A DNA stretch of 19,932 nt, from contig CAZIVO010000065.1 in assembly GCA_964542765.1 (NCBI GenBank), forward strand, positions 1 to 19,932, read 5' to 3'. The DNA comes from CAZIVO01 sp964542765 (lineage in GTDB: Bacteria; Planctomycetota; UBA1135; UBA2386). Every line of letters begins with the position of its first letter. Position 1 is the stretch's first letter. The notes beneath the pieces were generated by a model, which was not told the origin of the DNA, did no database searches, and saw nothing but the letters and a program-made list of their open reading frames with translations. Position numbers and translations under genes: made by a program. Of the stretch, positions 13,629 through 19,932 are shown one piece after another.

Positions 13629-15014
13629 ATGAGGAGCAGCCGCCGACTTTTTTCGATCGCGTTTACCGCGATCGCGCTGGTCGGTTCCGGCCATGCTCAG
13701 GCAGGGCGATCGAGCCTGCGAGCTCTGGTTGCCGAGGCAGAGAAACAGGGTGTAAGGGTCGGGGTGGTCGTGCGTGATGACGGGCGCAGCCTGTTCGATT
13801 ATCAGGCGGAGCAGTTCTTCATACCGGCGAGCAATCAGAAAATCCTGACCTCGGCGGCGGCAGTTCTCGGTCTGGGGGATGACTATCGCTTTCGGACGAG
13901 TTTCACCGTCACCGACGGTGTCCTGGTGGTCAAAGCGGGTGGTGACCCTAACTGGGTGACGGGCACGAAAATGGCCCCTGATCTGCTGCTGGCCAAGCTG
14001 GCGAGCGAGTTGAAGTCGCGAGGTTGCGAGGCCTTGCGAGGAGTCAGGCTGGATCTGGGGAGTTTCAGTGGGGCATCGAGGCCCCAGGGATGGCCGCAAG
14101 ACCAGCTCGACCGAACATACTGTCCGCCGACGGGTGGGCTTGTTCTCGACCGCGGCTGCTTTCAGGTCGAACTCAGTGCGGGTCGAGGGAGCGAGGCTGG
14201 TTTGCGGGTCCTGGCCCCCCTTGCGGGATATCCCGTCAAGGGCCGGATCACGATGTCGTCGCGGAGTTCAGCCCATTGGATTCGCCTGCAAGGCGGAGCG
14301 GTTCGGGTTTCGGGAAGGCTCAACCAAAAGATGAAGCCACAGGTGCTGCAAGCCACCGTTCACGATGCCCCTTCGGAGGTCTTCGAGCAGGTGCTTCGCA
14401 TGGTGTTTGCCCGTGAGGGCTTGGGCTTTGCGGCGACTGCGCCGGCTCGCACGCTCGAGCCGCTGGTCATCCAGGCATCCATTGGATCGGCGCTGGAGCG
14501 GATTCTGCGCGATTCGAGCAACTTCGATGCTGAGCAGGTGTTGCGTGTGCTCGGGGCAAACACTCAAGGGGACGGTTCGTTCGAGGGGGGAATCAAGGCG
14601 CTTGAGGTGCAGTTGCACCGCCTCGTGGGTCCGCTTCCCGACGGTTTCGTGGCCGTGGATGGGTCCGGGCTCTCCCGTGGGAGTCGGGTCAGCCCGGCGC
14701 TGCTGGCAAGGACTCTCGAGAGGGCCTTGGACAGGTCTTTCGGAGCGATGTTTCTGGCAGCGCTGCCGCGTGCGGGCAAGGACGGCACCCTGCGCCGCCG
14801 CTTCTTGAAGGCTCCGGTGGCTTCGCGCGTGCGGGCGAAGTCCGGGTGGATCCGGGGCGTGTCGGCTCTTTCGGGAGTGATCGATGCTGACAGGGTCTTT
14901 TCGATCTTGATGAACTATGACCCGGATAAGCAGGGGCTGAACGCCCGGCTGAAGCTGATTCAAGAGCGCATGGTGGCAGCGATGGCGACGCTCGGTGAGA
15001 CCCCTGCACCATGA
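13629..15014 (+). CDS. dacB: D-alanyl-D-alanine carboxypeptidase/endopeptidase (PBP4 type, peptidase S13)
   Basis: A 461-aa exported penicillin-binding protein that trims peptidoglycan stem peptides. The N-terminus is a signal peptide (MRSSRRLFSIAFTAIALVGS, cleaved near HAQA). The three active-site motifs are present: S68-N-Q-K71 within IPASNQK, S296-S-N298 within RDSSNFD, and K404-S-G406 within VRAKSGWIRGVSALSG (KSG instead of the more common KTG, which the S13 family tolerates). Between the first two lies the long insertion characteristic of the PBP4 class. It acts in the periplasm. It has its own strong ribosome-binding site and is translationally coupled to the phosphatase gene by an ATGA overlap. 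The presence of an S13 enzyme shows that the organism makes or remodels peptidoglycan. Confidence 0.94.
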   Translation: MRSSRRLFSIAFTAIALVGSGHAQAGRSSLRALVAEAEKQGVRVGVVVRDDGRSLFDYQAEQFFIPASNQKILTSAAAVLGLGDDYRFRTSFTVTDGVLVVKAGGDPNWVTGTKMAPDLLLAKLASELKSRGCEALRGVRLDLGSFSGASRPQGWPQDQLDRTYCPPTGGLVLDRGCFQVELSAGRGSEAGLRVLAPLAGYPVKGRITMSSRSSAHWIRLQGGAVRVSGRLNQKMKPQVLQATVHDAPSEVFEQVLRMVFAREGLGFAATAPARTLEPLVIQASIGSALERILRDSSNFDAEQVLRVLGANTQGDGSFEGGIKALEVQLHRLVGPLPDGFVAVDGSGLSRGSRVSPALLARTLERALDRSFGAMFLAALPRAGKDGTLRRRFLKAPVASRVRAKSGWIRGVSALSGVIDADRVFSILMNYDPDKQGLNARLKLIQERMVAAMATLGETPAP

Positions 15015-15856
15015 TGCTCGATACCCGGGAGTTACAGGCCATCGCACCGAGGGTCGAGGAAATCGCGCGTGAAGCGGGGCAGATTCTGATGGGGCACCAG
15101 CCTCGTTTCCGGTCGGTCCGCACGGAGTTCAAGGGGCTGCGTGAGCTGGTGACCGCTGCTGATCGTGAGTCCGAGAAATTCATTGTCGAGCGTTTGATGC
15201 TCGATCATCCAGAACATGCGATCCTTGCCGAGGAAGGCGTGCTGACCCCGCAAGGATCGCCGAGCATGGATGCCGAGCATGTATGGATCCTGGATCCGCT
15301 CGACGGCACCACTAATTTCGTGCATGGAATCCCCTTCTACTGCGTTGCGATCTGCTTGGCATACCGAGATGAGCCGGTTCTGGGAGTGATCCATGCTCCT
15401 GCGCTCGACGTGACATTCAGCGCCGTTCGTGGTGGTGGTGCCTACCGCAATGGTGAGAGGGTGACCGTCAGTTCGACGGCTAAACTCGCTGATGCGGTAC
15501 TCTGTACCGGTTTCAGCTATGACCGTCATGAGCCGGGTGTCGAGGACAACAGTGCGCGTCTGAGCAAGATTTTACCGTTGTGCCGGGACTTGCGGCGGCT
15601 TGGATCGGCGGAACTGGACCTGTGCTTGACGGCCGCGGGGAATTGCGATGGCTTCTGGGAGATGTACCTGCAGCCCTATGATGTTGCGGCGGGGGCGCTG
15701 CTGGTGCGCGAGGCGGGCGGCCGGGTTACGGATCTCGAAGGTGGGGGTGACTGGCTGCATGGCGGACAGATTCTGGCCAGCAACGGTCATCTGCATGATG
15801 AGGTGTTGCGCATCATCGGCGGTCACCCGGGAGCTTTCTCGGGCGGTGCTTCTTGA
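15011..15856 (+). CDS. Inositol monophosphatase family protein
   Basis: A 281-aa magnesium-dependent phosphatase of the IMPase/SuhB/CysQ superfamily. Metal-binding residues are visible: E74-E75 in ILAEEG, D95-P-L-D98-G-T-T-N-F (motif A), and D224 in QPYDVAAGALLVREAGG (motif B). The substrate may be inositol phosphate, 3'-phosphoadenosine phosphate or histidinol phosphate; the sequence does not decide. The motif A text WILDPLDGTTNFVHG is closest to SuhB/IMPase-type members. The start ATG 15011 overlaps the dacB stop as ATGA; an adjacent in-frame ATG at 15014 is possible and loses one residue. It probably shares the dacB transcript. Confidence 0.93.
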   Translation: MMLDTRELQAIAPRVEEIAREAGQILMGHQPRFRSVRTEFKGLRELVTAADRESEKFIVERLMLDHPEHAILAEEGVLTPQGSPSMDAEHVWILDPLDGTTNFVHGIPFYCVAICLAYRDEPVLGVIHAPALDVTFSAVRGGGAYRNGERVTVSSTAKLADAVLCTGFSYDRHEPGVEDNSARLSKILPLCRDLRRLGSAELDLCLTAAGNCDGFWEMYLQPYDVAAGALLVREAGGRVTDLEGGGDWLHGGQILASNGHLHDEVLRIIGGHPGAFSGGAS

Positions 15857-15923
15857 CGGTCGAGCGGAGTTGGGAGGGGCTGAGCGGGCTTGCTGACCGT
15901 TGTTATGGCCCGGCCGAACCATC

Positions 15924-15932
15924 TGCTAGGAT
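15924..15932 (+). promoter_or_regulatory. Possible extended -10 promoter of uvrA
   Basis: TGCTAGGAT resembles an extended -10 element (TGnTATAAT). A transcript from here would start around 15939 and give a leader of about 40 bases to the uvrA ATG. No good -35 box is seen at 16-18 bases, so this is a weak call. Confidence 0.25.
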
Positions 15933-15979
15933 GGTGAGCTTTTCCGCGTCCTCGTGGCCGCATCAGACCGTTGTTCTCG

Positions 15980-18900
15980 ATGGCTAGATCGACCGAGACC
16001 GTTGTCATAAAGGGGGCCAAGGAGCACAACCTCCGCGGCGTCGATCTCGAATTCCCCCGTGATGCGCTGACGACCTTCACCGGTGTCTCCGGCTCCGGGA
16101 AATCCAGCCTCGCCTATCAGACCATTTACAAGGAGGGGCAGCGCCGCTTTCTGGAGAGTTTGTCGAGCTATGCGCGGCAGTTTCTGGGGCGCATGGAGAA
16201 GCCCAAGGTCGATCACATCGATGGCCTTTCGCCTACCGTTTCGATCGATCAGAAGGCGGCCGGTCACAGTCCGCGTTCGACGGTGGGGACCTTGACCGAG
16301 GTGCTGGACTTCCTGCGGCTTTTCATGGCGCGTCTTGGCACGCCAGCTTGCCCGACCTGTGGTGCGGTGGTCGAGTCATGGTCGCTCGACAGGATCGTCG
16401 AAGCCATTGCCGACCGCTATTGCGAGCAGGCGGTGATGGTTCTGGCACCGGTTGTGCGAGAGCGGAAAGGGGAATATCGGCAAGAGCTCCGGGACTTTCG
16501 TCAGCGGGGTTTTGTTCGGGCTCGGATCGACGGTGAGTTGAGGCGGCTCGATGAGCCGATCGAACTTCATCGTTACAAGTATCACAGTATCGAACTGGTC
16601 GTAGATAGGTTGCGGCTGGACGGCGCAAAGCGCTCGCGCCTGGCGGAGGCAGTCGAGCAGGCCTTGGATCTGAGCGATGGACTGGTTGCCGTGCTTCACG
16701 AAGACCATGCCGAATATTTTTCGACGCGCCGAGCTTGTCCTGAAGGCCACGGTTCCTTGCCGGAACTGGAGCCGCGTTTGTTTTCCTTCAACAGTCCGGT
16801 TGGAGCCTGCGCTGCCTGTGATGGTCTGGGTGAGACACATAGTTTCAGCGAGGAACTTCTGGTTCCTGACCCGGCGCTATCGGTCAGCGATGGTGCGCTG
16901 GCCTGCATCACTGCCGAGGGCAAACTCGCCTACAGTCGTCTGACTCTCGAACACCTTGCGCAGGTTGCAAAGGAGTTTGGCTTTTCTCTCGATGATCCCT
17001 GGGAAAAGTTGAAGAAGAAGGATCGCCGGGTGTTGCTCCATGGCAGCAAGACCAAGCAATTCGAATTTCGTTGGCGCAAGCAGGGCGCGCGCTATGCCGC
17101 GCATGGACTCGATCGACAGAGTTTTACCGGCGTTATCGGACATCTGGAGAGTGTCTACCGGCGCGCGACCGCACGGCATCTGGATCGTTTCCGTGCTGCT
17201 GCCCGCTGTCCGGCATGTGAGGGCGCACGTCTCAAGGAGATTGCATGTGCGGTCACTTACGCTGGTCACAGCTTGCCGGCGATCCTGGCCTGGACAGTGA
17301 TCGAGGCGCGGGCTTTCTTCTCCGGCCTCGAGTTGCATGGCGTTGAGGCGCAGATCGGCGTGGAGATCTTGCGCGCCCTCGAGGACCGACTTCGCTTTCT
17401 GGAAGAGGTGGGGCTGGGCTACCTGACTCTGGATCGGCGTGCGCGCACCTTGTCCGGGGGCGAGTCCCAGCGGATTCGATTGGCGGCGCAGGTCGGTTCT
17501 GGTTTGCGCGGAGTCCTGTATGTGCTCGATGAGCCGAGCATCGGATTGCACCCACGGGATCAGTCTCGCCTGTTGCAAACCCTGGGCGCGTTGCGCGACC
17601 GCGGCAACACGGTTTGTGTGGTCGAGCATGATGAGGAGACCATGCGGGCCAGCGACTTCCTGGTCGATATCGGTCCGGGGGCCGGGCGCGATGGTGGCCA
17701 TATAGTGGCGGCCGGATCGGTAGAAGAGGTGGAAAGGAGTGACGACTCCTGCACTGGCGCTTATTTGCGCGGCGACCGCCGGATCCCTATCCCGTCCGAG
17801 CGTCGCCAACCCGGTGAGGGTGGTCTCGTGATCCGTGGGGCATGTCAGCACAATCTCAAGAAGATCGATGTGAAGATCCCACTCGGTCTTTTGGTGGCGG
17901 TGACGGGTGTTTCTGGTTCGGGCAAGTCGACGCTGATCAACAGCATCCTGAAGCGGGTGTTACGGCGGGAGATTCATGGCGCACATGAGGTTCCGGGCAA
18001 GCATCGCCGCATCGAGGGACTCGATCTTCTGGACAAGGTCATCGAGATCGATCAGTCGCCGATCGGTCGTACGCCGCGCAGCAATCCTGCTACTTACACG
18101 GGCCTGTGGACCCACGTTCGCGATCTTTTTGCGGCGATGCCGGAATCACGGTTGCGCGATTATCGCAAGGGGAGGTTCTCCTTCAACGTGCAGGGTGGTC
18201 GATGTGAATCCTGTGATGGCGCCGGCCAGAAAATCCTTGAGATGCAGTTTCTGGCGCCTGTCGAGATCACTTGCGAGGACTGTCTGGGCAGCCGATTCAA
18301 TGTCGAGACTCTCGAGATCCTGTTCAAGGGCTACAACGTCCACGATGTCCTGGAGATGACGGTGACCGAGGCCCACGAGCTTTTCGGCGCCTTGCCGAAG
18401 ATCGCGCGGATCTTGCGTACGCTCCTCGATGTTGGACTGGGTTACGTGAAACTGGGGCAGCCTTCGACGACTCTGTCCGGCGGTGAGGCGCAGCGCATGA
18501 AGCTGGCCAGCGAGCTTCATCGGCCGGCGACAGGGCGCACGATCTATCTTTTGGACGAACCGACAACGGGGCTTCACTTCGCCGACATAGAAACCTTGCT
18601 GGCAGCGATCCACCGCCTCGTGGAGGGTGGTAACACGGTGGTCGTCATCGAACACAATCTCGATGTCGTCAAGAATGCGGACTGGGTCATCGATCTCGGT
18701 CCCGAGGGTGGTGACTCAGGCGGTTATGTGGTGGCCGTAGGCACACCCGAAGACGTGGCCGAGATCGCTGAGTCGCACACCGGCCGAGCACTGGGTCCCG
18801 TCCTCGGACCCAGGCGTCGCCGGAAGTCATCGGCTACACGGCAGGCGAAGCGTCGGTCGAGTTCGCCCATCACCGAGATCGAGATCCGCGGGGCGAGCAA

Positions 18901-19932
18901 GAACAATCTGTGCGCCATCGATGCGCGCTTGCCCTTGGATCGTTTGACGGTCGTGACCGGAGTTTCGGGTTCGGGCAAGTCCAGCCTGGCTTTCGATACC
19001 CTGTTCAGCGAGGGACAGCGCCGATTCGTCGAGAGCATGTCCACCTATGCTCGACGTTTTCTGGGGCGCATGGATCGAGCTCCGGTCGAGCGCCTCGACG
19101 GATTGGGTCCGGCGATCGCGATCGAGCAGAGGGCGAGCCACCGAAGCCCTCGTTCGACGGTGGCAACAACGACCGAGATTCACGATCACCTGCGCTTGCT
19201 GTATGCACGTGTGGGGCGGTCCCACTGTCCCGAACATGGGCAGGAGCTGGTTTTGCACGCGCCGGGGAGTATTGCCCGCACCGTGCTGCGTGAATTCGAG
19301 GGGCGGCGCGGGTATCTGCTGGTTCCGGTGACAGTGCCCGCCGGATTGTTCAGGCGAAAGCGCGAACTCAAGGCCTTCCTGGAGGGTCTTCGTGAGCAGT
19401 GGCGTCGTGCTGGTTACGTCCGCGCCATGGTCAATGGCCTCGAGCAGCGGCTCGAGTCGAGTTTCGAGGTGCCGAGCAAGAGCGCTGACCTGAGTTTGTC
19501 CTTGATCATCGATCGGTTGACCTTCGATGACCGGCGGCGCCTCGTGGATGGCATCGAGCAGGCCGAGGTCCAGGGCGATGGCAGGGTGATCGTCCGGGAT
19601 ACGAAAGGCCAGGAGTTGTTGTTTTCTTTGGACCGCTCCTGTCCACATTGCGGGTTTGCTGTGCCCGAGCAGCCACACCCGCGCTACTTCTCTTTCAACC
19701 ACCATTCCGGCGCCTGCGATCAGTGCAGCGGGATTGGCGCAGTGGTTTCTTGCGACCCGGAACTCCTCGTCAATCACCCCGAACGTCCGTTGTTCAGGGG
19801 AGCGATTCGTCACAAGGGTTCGGCGTTCACTTTCTTGACGCGCAGGAGTGGCTGGTATCACAAGGTTGCCACCGTGGTCGCACGCAAGTATGCGATCGAT
19901 CTCGACACTCCCTTCGAAGAGCTCGATCAAAA
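15980..19932 (+). CDS. uvrA: Excinuclease ABC subunit UvrA, tandem double-length form (partial, runs off right edge)
   Basis: The open frame encodes 1317 residues to the window edge. Residues 1 to about 938 are one full UvrA, the damage-recognition ATPase of nucleotide excision repair: Walker A GVSGSGKS at 35, zinc module C253...C280, LSGGE at 491 with Walker B VLDEPSIGLHP, second Walker A at 643, zinc finger C742-x2-C745-x19-C765-x2-C768, and LSGGE at 832 with LLDEPTTGLHF. A basic, Ser-rich linker (about 939-963, RRRRKSS...KRRSSS) follows, then a second UvrA begins in frame at I964: GASKNNL, Walker A near 994, a CPHC/CDQC zinc finger at 1221 onward. The total is expected near 1800-1900 aa. 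Tandem UvrA is known in Chlamydia (1786 aa). In the first copy the zinc finger opens C253-x3-H257, not CxxC. ATG 15980 is the start; no strong ribosome-binding site precedes it, and TTG 15971 is an alternative. Confidence 0.95.
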   Translation, partial: MARSTETVVIKGAKEHNLRGVDLEFPRDALTTFTGVSGSGKSSLAYQTIYKEGQRRFLESLSSYARQFLGRMEKPKVDHIDGLSPTVSIDQKAAGHSPRSTVGTLTEVLDFLRLFMARLGTPACPTCGAVVESWSLDRIVEAIADRYCEQAVMVLAPVVRERKGEYRQELRDFRQRGFVRARIDGELRRLDEPIELHRYKYHSIELVVDRLRLDGAKRSRLAEAVEQALDLSDGLVAVLHEDHAEYFSTRRACPEGHGSLPELEPRLFSFNSPVGACAACDGLGETHSFSEELLVPDPALSVSDGALACITAEGKLAYSRLTLEHLAQVAKEFGFSLDDPWEKLKKKDRRVLLHGSKTKQFEFRWRKQGARYAAHGLDRQSFTGVIGHLESVYRRATARHLDRFRAAARCPACEGARLKEIACAVTYAGHSLPAILAWTVIEARAFFSGLELHGVEAQIGVEILRALEDRLRFLEEVGLGYLTLDRRARTLSGGESQRIRLAAQVGSGLRGVLYVLDEPSIGLHPRDQSRLLQTLGALRDRGNTVCVVEHDEETMRASDFLVDIGPGAGRDGGHIVAAGSVEEVERSDDSCTGAYLRGDRRIPIPSERRQPGEGGLVIRGACQHNLKKIDVKIPLGLLVAVTGVSGSGKSTLINSILKRVLRREIHGAHEVPGKHRRIEGLDLLDKVIEIDQSPIGRTPRSNPATYTGLWTHVRDLFAAMPESRLRDYRKGRFSFNVQGGRCESCDGAGQKILEMQFLAPVEITCEDCLGSRFNVETLEILFKGYNVHDVLEMTVTEAHELFGALPKIARILRTLLDVGLGYVKLGQPSTTLSGGEAQRMKLASELHRPATGRTIYLLDEPTTGLHFADIETLLAAIHRLVEGGNTVVVIEHNLDVVKNADWVIDLGPEGGDSGGYVVAVGTPEDVAEIAESHTGRALGPVLGPRRRRKSSATRQAKRRSSSPITEIEIRGASKNNLCAIDARLPLDRLTVVTGVSGSGKSSLAFDTLFSEGQRRFVESMSTYARRFLGRMDRAPVERLDGLGPAIAIEQRASHRSPRSTVATTTEIHDHLRLLYARVGRSHCPEHGQELVLHAPGSIARTVLREFEGRRGYLLVPVTVPAGLFRRKRELKAFLEGLREQWRRAGYVRAMVNGLEQRLESSFEVPSKSADLSLSLIIDRLTFDDRRRLVDGIEQAEVQGDGRVIVRDTKGQELLFSLDRSCPHCGFAVPEQPHPRYFSFNHHSGACDQCSGIGAVVSCDPELLVNHPERPLFRGAIRHKGSAFTFLTRRSGWYHKVATVVARKYAIDLDTPFEELDQ

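Noticed and set aside
16877..17851. Minus-strand open frame of 324 codons inside uvrA
   Set aside because: A shadow of the first UvrA copy with no recognisable domain.
18827..19930. Minus-strand open frame of 367 codons inside uvrA
   Set aside because: It lies fully opposite the second UvrA copy, whose motifs are clear; no domain is seen in it.

Overview
This window looks like a chromosomal stretch from a moderately GC-rich Gram-negative-type bacterium. A lipoprotein and several signal peptides point to a bacterial envelope. The tandem double-length UvrA is known from Chlamydia and occurs in other PVC-superphylum bacteria. Together with a B12-dependent ribonucleotide reductase and a large Ig-domain lipoprotein, it makes a Planctomycetota/PVC relative my best guess. 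That assignment is inference from gene content only. I see no phage, transposon, CRISPR array, tRNA or rRNA.

Left part (1-4298, + strand): a tight cluster of yeaH (DUF444, vWA-like), spoVR, a rhomboid-family membrane protein and a PAP2-family membrane phosphatase. YeaH and SpoVR normally follow the serine kinase PrkA/YeaG, which probably lies just off the left edge. The rhomboid appears to start at a CTG that overlaps the spoVR stop (CTGA). It keeps the catalytic Ser but has Ile where the catalytic His should be, so it is probably a pseudoprotease. The cluster may join a stress/sporulation-type kinase system to membrane functions.

Middle part (4306-12935, - strand, read right to left): nrdJ (class II ribonucleotide reductase, 1196 aa), a hairpin terminator, then a three-gene unit. 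The unit encodes a 1004-aa Ig-repeat lipoprotein with a C-terminal HExxH metalloprotease domain, a secreted protein with HEAT-like repeats, and a small protein made of three tandem RNA-polymerase-alpha-CTD-like domains plus a basic tail. The gene junctions overlap or lie within a few tens of bases. The triple alpha-CTD protein ends 7 bp from the convergent PAP2 gene.

A 693-bp divergent intergenic region (12936-13628) separates nrdJ from the right-hand genes. It holds several hairpins and one possible 67-codon gene ending in CPFCGYE.

Right part (13629-19932, + strand): dacB (D-Ala-D-Ala carboxypeptidase, S13), an inositol-monophosphatase-family gene coupled to it by an ATGA overlap, and a very large uvrA that runs off the right edge. 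One full UvrA (four expected zinc/ATPase landmarks present) is followed in frame by a basic linker and the start of a second UvrA.

The least ordinary items are the stand-alone triple alpha-CTD protein and its operon, the His-less rhomboid with a non-AUG start, the tandem UvrA, and the small CPFCGYE reading frame upstream of nrdJ.
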